Origin: an uncultured Campylobacter sp.
GTDB lineage: Bacteria; Campylobacterota; Campylobacteria; Campylobacterales; Campylobacteraceae
Length of the DNA stretch: 64,000 nt
Reading direction: 5' to 3'
NCBI GenBank assembly: GCA_934728065.1
Contig: CAKVDW010000005.1
Coordinates: 29,417 to 93,416 of the forward strand
The notes beneath the pieces are model-generated. The model was not told the origin of the DNA. It searched no databases and worked only from the letters and a program-made list of their open reading frames with translations. Shown here one piece after another: positions 35,898 through 45,408 of this stretch. The translations under genes were made by a program, and so were the position numbers. Each line of letters opens with the position of its first letter. The stretch's first letter is position 1.

Positions 35898-36620
35898 ATG
35901 CAACAGCAAAATAAACCTCATCTGGCTTACATTTTACCGAATTTATTTACAGCAGCTTCGTGTTTTTGCGGTGTGGTGTCCATTATTTCATCTTTTAATG
36001 CAAGTTATAAAAATGCTCTTTTTTACATCTTTTTGGCTTTAATTTTTGACGGACTTGATGGGCGCGTTGCAAGATTAACAAAAACCACCTCTAAATTTGG
36101 GGTTGAATTTGATTCACTAGCTGATTTAGTCGCTTTTGGTGTAGCTCCAGCTGTGTTTTTTTATATAAGCTTGGGTTATGAATATGGTAAAATAGGCTCT
36201 TTGGCTTGTGGTTTTTTCGTTGTTTTTGGAGCGATTCGCCTAGCCCGCTTTAATGTAACCACAGGCACTTATGAACCTAGCGTTTTTATAGGACTTCCCA
36301 TACCCACAGCAGCCATTGTAAGTGCTATTTACACTTATGCTTATGTGAGTTATGATTTTTTTGTTGGCTTTGAGCTAGTTTTTTTAATCTTACAACTCAT
36401 ACTTGCCTTTTTAATGGTGAGTAATATTCGCTATCCAAGCTTCAAAAAAATCGACTTAAGCCGAGCAAATATGCTTAAAGTGCTTGTTTTGCTTATATTA
36501 GCCTTTTCTTTGCTCTATATTTACACCATTGAAAGCATTTTAATCACCATTTCTATTTATGTGCTTTATGGACTTTTAAGAGCTGCTTGGACTCTTTGCG
36601 TAAAAAAGTTTAAAATATAA
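35898..36620 (+). CDS. pssA: CDP-diacylglycerol-serine O-phosphatidyltransferase
   Basis: Makes phosphatidylserine from CDP-diacylglycerol and serine. 240 aa, multi-spanning membrane protein with the CDP-alcohol phosphotransferase motif DGLDGRVAR..G..FDSLAD near residues 54-79. An AAGGCAACTT site precedes the ATG. Lies 9 bp after the psd-like gene, completing the PE pathway. Confidence 0.94.
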   Translation: MQQQNKPHLAYILPNLFTAASCFCGVVSIISSFNASYKNALFYIFLALIFDGLDGRVARLTKTTSKFGVEFDSLADLVAFGVAPAVFFYISLGYEYGKIGSLACGFFVVFGAIRLARFNVTTGTYEPSVFIGLPIPTAAIVSAIYTYAYVSYDFFVGFELVFLILQLILAFLMVSNIRYPSFKKIDLSRANMLKVLVLLILAFSLLYIYTIESILITISIYVLYGLLRAAWTLCVKKFKI

Positions 36621-36658
36621 AATATTCAAAAATTACATAAATTTCTCCTCCTTTTTGG

Positions 36659-36664
36659 TATAAT
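36659..36664 (+). promoter_or_regulatory. -10 box of the TonB-dependent receptor gene
   Basis: TATAAT in TTTTTGGTATAATTATGC, 35 bases before the ATG, behind CTCCTCCTTTTT. I see no convincing Fur box. Confidence 0.65.
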
Positions 36665-36698
36665 TATGCTATTTTTTAATAAAATTAAAGGAGAGAAA

Positions 36699-38798
36699 AT
36701 GCAAAACAAAATTTTATCCTCATTTTTTTGCTGTATCCTTGCTCTTAACTACGCTTTTGCTGATAATATAAATGGGGGGGGGGGATTAGATAATATTTCT
36801 TTTATTGAAAGCAACTCCACTAACCAAGCTAAAACCTACGAGCTTGGCGCAGTAGAAATCACCGCCCCACAAGAAACAGATTATAACCCAACTGTAACGG
36901 TAATTAAAACAGAGGATATGAGCAAACAAGGTGCTACTGATGTGGCTCAGGCTTTACGCTTTACGCCCAGCGTGTTTTATATACCAACAAGCACTTATCC
37001 AAGCAGTATTTATATACGAGGTTTTAGCGAGGGTGAGACGGGTTTTTATTATGATGGTATCCCCATTGGCGATATTTACGCAGGAAATGCAAGCGGAGAG
37101 ACTGATTTGACACCATTTTTTACCTTTGGTTTGAGTGAAATTCAAATTTCAAAGGGCTACACAAGCCCAACTTTTAGTTCATCTAAAATGGGCGGTGCGA
37201 TGAATATGGTAAGTTCCATTCCTGTAAAAGACTTAGAATTTAACACTAAATATCAATTCATCTCTAACAACGAACACCGCACAAATTTGCAAGTGGGGCG
37301 AAATTTTGGCACGGATTATTTTCAGCTCACCTTTTCGCATTTTGAGCGAAAAACACTTAATTACTCTTATGATTATGCTGGTGGTCCTGCAAACTATGAG
37401 GCAAATTACCGCAGTTATATGCTTTCTGGTAAATATGGCTGGCTTATCAATGATGAACAAGAATACAACATAAATTTTTATCATCAACACGCCGTTAGAG
37501 GCGATACTTCACAAGATTGGTCATATCCAAACTACGACAAAACCGCTTTTTATCTTTTAGGGAATTCTAAATTTGGCTTTATAAGCCTTGATTCAAAGGT
37601 GTGGTATCATATGAATATGAACAAAATGAACCACTCAAGAGCAAATTTTGGTGGAATTTATGATGATTACAGCATAGGTTTAACCGAAACAGTTAAATTT
37701 GCTTTTAATGAAAATCAAAATTTAAAGCTTGGCATTATGAGTAAAAATGAAAACCACGAGGGAAGAAAAGTTACAAGCAACAGGCTAGATAGAGATTGGA
37801 GCGTGCTTAACTCATCAGTTTTTACCGAATACGCTTTAAGGGCAAATGATATGTTTCGTTTTGTTGTAAGTGGTAGTTATGACAGGCACGATGGTTTAAG
37901 AGTGATAATAGTAGATAGTGCTACTAATGCAAAAAACAAGCAAAGAAACAAACACGCTTGGGGCTGGACCTTGCAAGGCATTTTATACTTTCAGCCTGTC
38001 AAACCTTTGCTTTTTCACGCAAATATAGGGCATAAAACAAACTTGCCAAAAATTCGTGGGCTTTATGGTGGTTTAGATGAGAACTATGTTAAAAATGATA
38101 ATCTTAGCTCAGAAAGTTTGATGAATTATGAAGTTGGGGGCGAATTTAACCACGAATTTAAAGACTTTGGCACGACTTCGTTTGGAGCTACAGCTTTTTT
38201 CAACGACATAAATAACGCCATAGGAAGTTATATGGTTGATAGTAGCTTGTGTAGCACCCCTGCTGGACAAGCACCAAATCAATACTGCCTTCAATACCAA
38301 AATGTCAATAGTGGTTATTCTTATGGGGGCGAAGTCTTTGCAAAACAAGGCTTTTTTAGCGATAAACTTGCACTTGGGGCGAATTGGAGTTATATACAAA
38401 GAAAAACTTATAACCGAGATAATTACGGAAATCGCACCTATACCACTGAATTTACCACTCATCCGCGCCAAAACATAAATTTATCAGCCCTCATCTCCCC
38501 ACGCAAAGAGTATGACATAGCCTTAAATGGTAGTGTGCAAACTTCGCGTTATGCAAGAATGGCTGTAAGAGATGCGACTAATGCTATTATAGATTATGAT
38601 TATGTGAAAATTCCAACTGTTGTGTATGCGGACTTGGTGGCAAATTATTATTTAAAGGACAATTTAAAGCTTTCTTTGGGCGCTTATAATCTCTTTGATA
38701 GAAATTATAATTACTCATCATCTAGCATAAATGCGAGTGTTGGCGGTTTGCCCGGACGGCGAGTCTTTGCTGGCTTTGAGTATAATTACGGCAAATAG
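36699..38798 (+). CDS. TonB-dependent outer-membrane receptor, phase-variable
   Basis: 699 aa. Signal peptide MQNKILSSFFCCILALNYAFA, a short linker carrying the G tract (codons 26-29), a TonB-box-like ELGAVEITAP, the plug domain (SIYIRGFSEGETGFYYDGIPIG near 95) and a 22-strand-type barrel to the end. ATG at 36699 has AAAGGAG before it; an upstream in-frame ATG at 36666 is rejected. The substrate is unknown; by sequence it resembles siderophore/iron-complex receptors. The 11-G tract lies in frame, so the gene is ON in this copy. Slippage would stop it soon after the signal peptide. Confidence 0.9.
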   Translation: MQNKILSSFFCCILALNYAFADNINGGGGLDNISFIESNSTNQAKTYELGAVEITAPQETDYNPTVTVIKTEDMSKQGATDVAQALRFTPSVFYIPTSTYPSSIYIRGFSEGETGFYYDGIPIGDIYAGNASGETDLTPFFTFGLSEIQISKGYTSPTFSSSKMGGAMNMVSSIPVKDLEFNTKYQFISNNEHRTNLQVGRNFGTDYFQLTFSHFERKTLNYSYDYAGGPANYEANYRSYMLSGKYGWLINDEQEYNINFYHQHAVRGDTSQDWSYPNYDKTAFYLLGNSKFGFISLDSKVWYHMNMNKMNHSRANFGGIYDDYSIGLTETVKFAFNENQNLKLGIMSKNENHEGRKVTSNRLDRDWSVLNSSVFTEYALRANDMFRFVVSGSYDRHDGLRVIIVDSATNAKNKQRNKHAWGWTLQGILYFQPVKPLLFHANIGHKTNLPKIRGLYGGLDENYVKNDNLSSESLMNYEVGGEFNHEFKDFGTTSFGATAFFNDINNAIGSYMVDSSLCSTPAGQAPNQYCLQYQNVNSGYSYGGEVFAKQGFFSDKLALGANWSYIQRKTYNRDNYGNRTYTTEFTTHPRQNINLSALISPRKEYDIALNGSVQTSRYARMAVRDATNAIIDYDYVKIPTVVYADLVANYYLKDNLKLSLGAYNLFDRNYNYSSSSINASVGGLPGRRVFAGFEYNYGK
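36774..36784 (+). repeat. Poly-G tract (11 G) in the TonB-dependent receptor gene
   Basis: Eleven G at codons 26-29, just behind the signal peptide. In frame here (ON). Same length as the tract in the WYL regulator. Confidence 0.93.
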
Positions 38799-39128
38799 CT
38801 AGCGTTTGTCATTGCGAGAGTTTGCGTTAATGCAAACTCGTGGCAATCCATAAGATTAAATTTGCGTTTAAATTCGTGGATTGCCACGCTCGTTTCACTC
38901 GCTCACAATGACAAGGTGTTGTCATACTGACTTTTTCTTTGTCATACTGAGGGCAAAGCCCGAAGTATCCATAAAATCAAAGCGCATCTTAAATGCTGTG
39001 GATATTTCGCTAACGCTCAATATGACAAGCGTTTGAGATTTTTTCTACGGCTACGCCACGCTTACGCTGAGTATGATATAGGATTAATTTTTATGTTGCA
39101 ATGCAATATTATAAAAAAGGAAAAAACA
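38799..39128. repeat. Repeat-rich spacer (block D)
   Basis: No gene. Units: 38808-38849 (GTCATTGCGAG..GTGGCAATCC around a perfect GAGTTTGC/GCAAACTC hairpin), the inverted counterpart 38878-38912, the GGGC-AAA-GCCC form at 38941-38970, a diverged inverted unit at 39000-39026 and a fragment near 39041-39066. Both spellings of the family (GTCATTGCGAG and GTCATACTGAG) are present side by side. Confidence 0.85.
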
Positions 39129-39510
39129 ATGAGAAATTCAAAAGTATGCCAAGCTGTATTTGGCGCAAGTGTCATTCTAGCGTGCCTGTGTGCGTGCGAT
39201 AGCGGCGCAAAGGACAAAAATGCAGCAAAGGTTTTGAGTAAATACCGCCAAATGTATGCAAAACCTGTGAGCCAGTGGGCAAATCCAAATATCGATGAGA
39301 GCGTAAAGGACGAGTGGCAAGAGTTTGCGCCTATCCCACGCGCTCAAGCTCCAAAGGGCAACGAATTCGTGCATACCAAAGCGCATTTGGGACGCAACCT
39401 TTTCAACGAACCGCGCCTTTCAAAAAGCGGAAAAATCGCCTTTGATACAGCCTTTAAATCTTAGTGCTGATGAGATAGAGGCTTTGGAGGCGTTTTTAAG
39501 AGCATTGTGA
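39129..39510 (+). pseudogene. Cytochrome c peroxidase relic with internal deletion
   Basis: The first frame (111 codons) has a lipoprotein-like signal (VILACLCAC) and the family's N-terminal landmark LGRNLFNEPRLSKSGKIA, where a CxxCH haem motif should follow. Instead it runs after GKIA into FDTAFKS and a stop. A second frame supplies the natural C-terminus PLNLSADEIEALEAFLRAL to 39510. Both haem-binding CxxCH motifs and about two thirds of the protein are missing, and the join is out of frame. Start by AAAGGAAA before ATG 39129. Non-functional as a peroxidase. It lies between a repeat block and the DUF455 gene. Confidence 0.8.
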
Positions 39511-39529
39511 GGATAAATTGATTAAGAAT

Positions 39530-40336
39530 TTATACTCTTTGCTGATAAAAGCTTTCAAGCCTTTCAAGCTCAAGCTCATCAAAGCCAGCTTTTAACCTTG
39601 CTTCTTTGTTTAAGACCCTTCCTGCGAGGCTAAATTGCTTGTAAGTCTTGCAAAGCTTTATGAAATCATCCTTTTCTTCCTTTGCAAAACGCCACCATTT
39701 ATCGCCCTTTTGCACATGGGCTATCTCATCTTTTAAAATAAGGTCTAAAATTTCGCGTAAAAATGGCTTTATAGAATGGTTTGTGCTGTTTAATTTTTCT
39801 ACTACAAAAGGATTTGCATCAAGTCCTCTTGCTTCTAAACCCCTATGAACAACGCCCATTCTTAATTTTAAAGAATGAGCTGTCGCTTTTAAGGCATTTT
39901 CAAGGTTTATATGAACTTCAAAATCTCCGTATTCAAATCCTAGCTCATTTAAAGCCTGTTTAAGCAAGCAAAAATGCTTAATCTCTTCATCAGCTACCTC
40001 AAGCCAATCCTCATAATAACTCATTTCAAGCCCACGAAAGCGATATGCACTATCTAAGGCTAGATTAATGGCGCAAAATTCTATATGAGCAATAGAATGA
40101 ATCATTTTAGCTAAGGCTTGTTTTGAGCCAAGCTTTCTTACTCTTCGTATTTTCATCGGCTCTTTAATGCGTAAATTTGGTTGTAAGCTATCTTTTAAAA
40201 GCACTGTTCTATCAAAGTCAAAGACAAAACAAGAGGACTTAAAATCATCATAAAAATGCCTAAATTCATCAAATTTAAACTGAAAATCCTTGCTGTATAA
40301 AATTTCTTCTAACTTTGTAAAAAATTCTTTCTTCAT
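39530..40336 (-). CDS. DUF455 ferritin-like protein
   Basis: 268 aa. The pattern of helix-borne Glu/His residues (HSIAHIEFCAINLALD near 100, EVADEEIKHFCLL near 135, LKDEIAHVQKGDKWW near 215) marks a ferritin-like di-iron fold of the DUF455/MiaE-like group. C. jejuni has the equivalent next to msrB (Cj1113/Cj1112c), divergent as here. Role unknown; tRNA hydroxylation is only an analogy. Confidence 0.8.
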   Translation of the reverse strand: MKKEFFTKLEEILYSKDFQFKFDEFRHFYDDFKSSCFVFDFDRTVLLKDSLQPNLRIKEPMKIRRVRKLGSKQALAKMIHSIAHIEFCAINLALDSAYRFRGLEMSYYEDWLEVADEEIKHFCLLKQALNELGFEYGDFEVHINLENALKATAHSLKLRMGVVHRGLEARGLDANPFVVEKLNSTNHSIKPFLREILDLILKDEIAHVQKGDKWWRFAKEEKDDFIKLCKTYKQFSLAGRVLNKEARLKAGFDELELERLESFYQQRV

Positions 40337-40380
40337 TGTTAAACCTTTGTGCTATTATAACGAAAAACTTAAGGAAAAAA

Positions 40381-40734
40381 ATGAACAAACTCAGCAAAGA
40401 AGAAGAATACATCATCTTACACAAAGGCACAGAAGCACCATTTACAGGAAAATACACGGATTTTTTCCAAAAGGGCATTTATACTTGCAAACAGTGCAAT
40501 GCCAAACTTTACAAAAGCGAGGATAAATTCAAATCTCACTGCGGTTGGGCAAGTTTTGATGATGAGATTGAAGGGGCTATCTTAAAACAAGCTGATAAAG
40601 ACGGCATAAGAGTGGAGATAGTTTGCGCTCAATGCAAGGGACATTTGGGACACATTTTTGAGGGCGAGGGCTTTACGGCTAAAAATGTTAGGCACTGTGT
40701 TAATTCTTTATCTTTAAATTTTAAAGCAAAATAA
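40381..40734 (+). CDS. msrB: Peptide methionine-(R)-S-oxide reductase
   Basis: Repairs oxidised methionine (R epimer). 117 aa. The zinc pairs CKQC and CAQC, the SHCGWASF substrate loop (normally GWPSF) and catalytic Cys in RHCVNSLSL are present. The ATG at 40381 has AAGGAAAA before it; an earlier frame opening at 40336 is rejected. Converges on mnmC with no gap. Confidence 0.94.
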   Translation: MNKLSKEEEYIILHKGTEAPFTGKYTDFFQKGIYTCKQCNAKLYKSEDKFKSHCGWASFDDEIEGAILKQADKDGIRVEIVCAQCKGHLGHIFEGEGFTAKNVRHCVNSLSLNFKAK

Positions 40735-42573
40735 CTATAAACCCTTTTTTAACGCCCTTATCAAAAAGCGGGCGGGGTGAATGGCTGGGATAAATTTTTT
40801 GGGGATAAAAAGCGGCTCATCGCAAAGCAAAGCGCACAAATACCTTGCTGCGATGGGTGCTGTGGCAAAGCCGCGTGAGCCGTGCGCGCTGCTTAAAAAA
40901 AGGTGTGGCTCGTTTTTGGGCGACACTTGGGGCTTGTTTTTGCTCCAAAATAGGCTTTTATAGGCGTTTTTATAGAATTTTTCATCATAAAAAGCCCCCA
41001 CAATCATAAATCTGTCGCTTGAATACGAACGAAAACCAACCTTTGAGCCGATGATTTCAAGCTTTTCGTCCCCTTTTAAAAACTCTTTTATGCTTTCAAT
41101 GTTGTTCTCATCATCTTTTGCGTGCGCCTTTGTGTCTTTATCAAGCCTGTCAAAACTCGCGCCGATGACTTGCAAATCTGTCAAGGGCGGACAGATATAG
41201 CCCTTTGATGAGAGCGCAAAGGGCGTTTGTAAAAAGGGCTTTAAGTGCGTTACCTGCCCGCGAACTGCGCTTAAATTCATCATTTCAAAGTTTAAAAAGT
41301 CCTTGCAAGCTGCTCCCATAGCATAAATGAGCGTGCCAAAGCCATTTTTTGGGGCTTTGTCCTTGAATTTGAGGCAAAATTCGCCATTTTCATAGCTAAA
41401 ATTCACAAATTCATACGAAAAATAAAGCCTTGCCTTTGCTTTTTTAAAAAGTGTAGCCACTATTTCTCTGGGTTTTATGCTCATCGCATCTTCTAAAAAC
41501 GCCCTATTTTCGTTGATGAAAAATAAAGGATTGTCTTTTTGCGTGGCAAAACGGGCTTTCATCGGCTCGCTGTGTGCTATTTCCACCGCTGCATTTGGCG
41601 TAAGGGCTAAAATTTGTCGGTAAAAGCGGCTTGCCTCATAAAAGGCAAATTCGCTCAATTCCCCAAGCAAAACGCCTTTTTTTAAGATGAGTGAGCTTAA
41701 AATTCCGCTTTCATTGCCGCTTGCGCCCATTCCAAGTGCTGAATTTTTTTCAAATACGCTTACCTCAAAGCCTCGCAAAGAAAGCTCATAAGCTAGGCTA
41801 GCTGCGGCGATACCAGAGCCGATGATGGCGATTTTGTCATTTTTAGGCGGGTTAAAAACGCGCTCAAAATAAGCCTGAGTGTCTTTAAATTCAAGCTCAT
41901 CTTGCAAATGCGCCCTTATCATCTCGCGTTTTTTAAAGCCTTTAATTTTTTGCACCGCAAAGCCATTTGCTTTCAAAGCCCTTGCAAGAGAACCTGTGGC
42001 GCAAAAGGTATGAACGCTAGCGCCTTTTTTGCAAAGCCTTGCGACTTCTTTTATGGTGCTTTCCTCAAACATTTGGGGATTTTGCCTTGGATTAAAGCCG
42101 TCTAAAAACCACACATCAGCCTTAAAATCAAGCTCTTTTAAGCTCACACTTGCTTCACCAAAAACAAGGTCTAAAAAGGCATTTTCAAAATAAAAGCGAT
42201 AAATTCCGTCCTTGCATTTAGGATACGCGCTTAAAAAAGGCTCTAAAAGCTCTTTAAATTCATCATAAAAGCCAAGTTTTTGATAAATTTCGCGCAAATG
42301 CTCTTTTTCTATGTAAAAGCCCTCCAAACTCACATAAAATAGCCTTTTTGGGCGGGTTTTAGCCTTTAAAAAACGCTTTAAGCTGAGAAAGAAATTTAAG
42401 CCTATGCCAAAGCCAAGTTCAGCGATGATAAAGCTGTCTTGTGCCTTAAATTCAAAAGCCTCGCTATACACAAAACGGCTTTCTTCAATGCCTTGCGAGC
42501 TGTCAAAATAAATGTCTTTAAAATCAAGCGAATAAATACCTTTGTCTTTGTAGATGAAATGAGCTTTGTTCAT
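40735..42573 (-). CDS. mnmC: Bifunctional tRNA 5-methylaminomethyl-2-thiouridine synthesis protein MnmC
   Basis: Last steps of wobble-U34 modification. 612 aa. The N-terminal SAM methyltransferase (about 1-235) has [11 protein letters not shown] and the [12 protein letters not shown] motif near 155. The C-terminal FAD-dependent oxidase has the dinucleotide motif [18 protein letters not shown] near 248 and GSRGFATAP near 570. The end of a long minus-strand operon; it overlaps amiA by 4 bp. Confidence 0.93.
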   Translation of the reverse strand: MNKAHFIYKDKGIYSLDFKDIYFDSSQGIEESRFVYSEAFEFKAQDSFIIAELGFGIGLNFFLSLKRFLKAKTRPKRLFYVSLEGFYIEKEHLREIYQKLGFYDEFKELLEPFLSAYPKCKDGIYRFYFENAFLDLVFGEASVSLKELDFKADVWFLDGFNPRQNPQMFEESTIKEVARLCKKGASVHTFCATGSLARALKANGFAVQKIKGFKKREMIRAHLQDELEFKDTQAYFERVFNPPKNDKIAIIGSGIAAASLAYELSLRGFEVSVFEKNSALGMGASGNESGILSSLILKKGVLLGELSEFAFYEASRFYRQILALTPNAAVEIAHSEPMKARFATQKDNPLFFINENRAFLEDAMSIKPREIVATLFKKAKARLYFSYEFVNFSYENGEFCLKFKDKAPKNGFGTLIYAMGAACKDFLNFEMMNLSAVRGQVTHLKPFLQTPFALSSKGYICPPLTDLQVIGASFDRLDKDTKAHAKDDENNIESIKEFLKGDEKLEIIGSKVGFRSYSSDRFMIVGAFYDEKFYKNAYKSLFWSKNKPQVSPKNEPHLFLSSAHGSRGFATAPIAARYLCALLCDEPLFIPKKFIPAIHPARFLIRALKKGL

Positions 42574-44324
42574 TGAGGATTATTGCGAAAATAATTTTGC
42601 ACGCCCAAGGCGATGCCCTTCGCTAAAAGCTCTTGATAAAGCTTGCTTGAAAGCCTTTTGCTTTCTTCAGGGTGTGATATATAGCCAATTTCAACCAAAA
42701 TAGCTGGCATATCCTGCGCACCCACAAGCACCCAAAAAGGTGCTTCACGCACGCCACCATCACTGACCTTGTATTTAGAGCGCAAAGAGCTTAAAATATT
42801 TTTTTGAATGTCTATGGCAAGGCGGTTTGAGGCGATGATTTTTTCACGGCTTAAAGCGCTTAAAAAGTTTTGTTTTAAAAAGAAATTCGCTTCTTCTAAA
42901 TCCGCCTTGTTTTCAAGTGCGGCTACTTCTTTGCTGCGCTCACTTCGTGCGGGACTTAAAAAAAAGGTTTCAATGCCCTGCATAGTCTTTGCCTTGCTTT
43001 TGTTTATGGCGGCGTTTGCGTGTATGGAGATAAAAAGATTGGCTTTCTTGTCATTAGCGATTTTAGTTCTATCTCTTAGATTAATAAATTTATCATTAGT
43101 TCTTGTGTAAAAGACCTTATAGCCTCTTTTTTTTAATTCATCGCCTATTTTAAGTGCCACACTTAAGACTATATTTTTTTCAAGCAACTTACCATTAACC
43201 GCTCCGCCGTCCTTGCCACCGTGTCCTGCGTCTATAACTATGACTTTGTTTTTGGTGTTTATTTTAGCTGGCGTGCTGTTTGTTTTTGGGGCATTTTTAG
43301 CAATCTTGTCTTGTTTAAGGCTTTTTTCAACGCCTTTAAATCCTACAAACAAGCTTTTTTCGTCATTTTCTTTGACAAGTTCAAATTTGTTATTTGAGCT
43401 TAAAACCACACGAACAATTTTTGGCGAGTATTGAGTGAGGCTAATGACATTTTTGCCAAAACTAAAATTTTTCCGCCCACCCTCCAAACTAGCCTCAAAA
43501 TTCAGCACTACGCGGTAAGCTTGCTTATCTTTCATAACAAATTGCTTAATATCATCTAGTTCATCGCTTAAAATAAGCCTTATGCCGTTTTCTTCTTTAA
43601 GGCTTTTAAGAATATAAGTTTTCTTTTGTGTTTTTGACAAATTTTCTTGTTTTTTTGTTGTTGCAGCTTGAGTGATTTGAGTGGTTTTTGTTGGATTTTT
43701 AACCTTTTTATCCTTAAAATTTAAAACCAAACTCTTATCTTTTGTTTCTAGTTTATACTCAAGTTCATCTTTAGAGTGCAAAACCAAACGCACGGTTTTT
43801 TGGTCAAATTGAGCAAGTAAAATTTTAAGCTCATCAAAACTAAATTCTTTTCTGCCTCCATCTAAAGAGGCTTCAAAATCAATAATATAACGGTAATTCC
43901 CCTTTTCTTTGAGCGAACTTGTCTTTATATCTTTTTTGTCAATATCCTTGCTCAGTTTGAGGAAGACGCCATCTTCTTTTTTTGATGAACTTAAAATGAA
44001 AAGTGTTTTTTCTTTGTTTTGCTGTGGTGGCAACTTTTTGGAATTTGAGGCTAAGATGCCTAATTCTTTAAGCTCATTGACATAGCTTTTATCATCTAAA
44101 TTAAGGGCTTTTGAGCTAATAATCAGCCGTTTTAAAATTTCAATCTTAGTTTTTTCATCATCATTTAAAACAGTTTGTATATATATGCTTTTAAGTTGAT
44201 GATGAAATTTTACCTTTTCATTTGAAAGGGCAAAATTTTTATCAAAGTTAGCTAGCTCGCTTTCATAAGCTCCAAAAGCCAAACAAAAACAAAGGGAAAA
44301 AAGAAATTTAAACTTACTCGCCAT
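42570..44324 (-). CDS. amiA: N-acetylmuramoyl-L-alanine amidase
   Basis: Cleaves peptide stems from glycan strands to split daughter cells. 584 aa. Signal peptide to about residue 20, then two AMIN-like repeats (each with the pattern [15 protein letters not shown] / [15 protein letters not shown]), a Lys/Gln linker, and an amidase_3 domain from about 355 with the zinc residues of [13 protein letters not shown] and SIHANAA and catalytic Glu in [14 protein letters not shown] candidate target of the degenerate LytM protein and FtsEX encoded at 49798-52459. Overlaps the upstream gene by 11 bp. Confidence 0.92.
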   Translation of the reverse strand: MASKFKFLFSLCFCLAFGAYESELANFDKNFALSNEKVKFHHQLKSIYIQTVLNDDEKTKIEILKRLIISSKALNLDDKSYVNELKELGILASNSKKLPPQQNKEKTLFILSSSKKEDGVFLKLSKDIDKKDIKTSSLKEKGNYRYIIDFEASLDGGRKEFSFDELKILLAQFDQKTVRLVLHSKDELEYKLETKDKSLVLNFKDKKVKNPTKTTQITQAATTKKQENLSKTQKKTYILKSLKEENGIRLILSDELDDIKQFVMKDKQAYRVVLNFEASLEGGRKNFSFGKNVISLTQYSPKIVRVVLSSNNKFELVKENDEKSLFVGFKGVEKSLKQDKIAKNAPKTNSTPAKINTKNKVIVIDAGHGGKDGGAVNGKLLEKNIVLSVALKIGDELKKRGYKVFYTRTNDKFINLRDRTKIANDKKANLFISIHANAAINKSKAKTMQGIETFFLSPARSERSKEVAALENKADLEEANFFLKQNFLSALSREKIIASNRLAIDIQKNILSSLRSKYKVSDGGVREAPFWVLVGAQDMPAILVEIGYISHPEESKRLSSKLYQELLAKGIALGVQNYFRNNPQ

Positions 44325-45408
44325 TTACAAGTTTATCCATAAGCTCTTTCACGCTGATAAGCTTGTCAAGACGGTAGCCATTTGCTCCTGTAAAAAATAA
44401 GCCCGTATCCTTACGCCCATAATAAGCATCAAAAAGCCTATCAGCTATACAGTATCCAACTTGACTCGCTTCTTTGCCACGCCCACAAGGAGTTACACAG
44501 TTGCTGATACAATTTATCTTTGGTCCCATTCTTTTATCAACTAAATTCAGCAAATTTGTTCTCACACCTCGCGCAGGATAGCCCACAGGAGATTTTATAA
44601 GCTCGATATCTTCTTTTTTACACCCAAGCAAAACGCTTTTAAATTCATCGCTTGCATCGCATTCATAAGTGCCGATAAAGCGCGTTCCCATTTGCACGCC
44701 ACTTGCGCCTAAACTCATCATTGTTTCAATGTCTTTTTTGTCCCAAACGCCCCCAGCAGCGATGATAGGAAAGTCGCCCCACTCTTTTGCCTCCGCTACA
44801 ACTGATGGCAAAATGGCTTCTAATTGATAGTTTGCATCAAGGCATTGTTCATAAGTAAAGCCTTGATGCCCACCACTCTTTGGTCCTTCAACCACAACAG
44901 CATCTGGCAAGCGGTTATAACGACCTTGCCACCGTTTGCAGATGATTTTAAGAGCCTTTGCGGACGATACTATGGGAATGAGCGCGACTTCGGGGAAATC
45001 CTGCGTGAATTCGGGTAAATTTGTAGGCAGTCCAGCCCCTGAAATGATGACATTAAAGCCTACTTCACAAGCATCGTGGGCTATCCTTGCATAATCATTG
45101 CTCGCACAAAGTATGTTACAACCAAGTGGTGCGTTGCCACAAACCTTACGAGCGTTTGTTATGACGGCGTTTAAGCCCTCGCGCGAGTAGAAATTCTCAC
45201 TGCCATAGGGCTTTAAATTAAGCTCTTTTTTGATATGACTTCTTTCCTCATAATAACCTGTTCCAACAGAGGAAATAATCCCCAAACCACCATTTAAAGA
45301 AACAGCAGAAGCCAAGCGGTCCCAGCTTATGCCAAGTCCCATTCCACCTTGTATAATGGGATATTTTATAGTATATTTACCTATTTTTAGGGAACTAAAA
45401 CTCATCAT
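44314..45408 (-). CDS. Nitronate monooxygenase/2-nitropropane dioxygenase-family flavoprotein
   Basis: 364 aa TIM-barrel FMN protein. IIQGGMGLGIS at the N-terminus, PIIAAGGVWDKKDIETMMSLGASGVQMGTRF near 225 and a cysteine-rich ISNCVTPCGRG near 315 are visible. The same family includes FabK-type enoyl reductases, but FabI is already present, so detoxification of nitronates is the more likely role. ATGA overlap with tyrS; equivalent to C. jejuni Cj1270c. Confidence 0.82.
   Translation of the reverse strand: MMSFSSLKIGKYTIKYPIIQGGMGLGISWDRLASAVSLNGGLGIISSVGTGYYEERSHIKKELNLKPYGSENFYSREGLNAVITNARKVCGNAPLGCNILCASNDYARIAHDACEVGFNVIISGAGLPTNLPEFTQDFPEVALIPIVSSAKALKIICKRWQGRYNRLPDAVVVEGPKSGGHQGFTYEQCLDANYQLEAILPSVVAEAKEWGDFPIIAAGGVWDKKDIETMMSLGASGVQMGTRFIGTYECDASDEFKSVLLGCKKEDIELIKSPVGYPARGVRTNLLNLVDKRMGPKINCISNCVTPCGRGKEASQVGYCIADRLFDAYYGRKDTGLFFTGANGYRLDKLISVKELMDKLVNGE

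Noticed and set aside
38109..38478. Open frames of 120 and 80 aa within the receptor gene
   Set aside because: They are shadows of the barrel-coding frame, which has a complete signal peptide-to-barrel reading.
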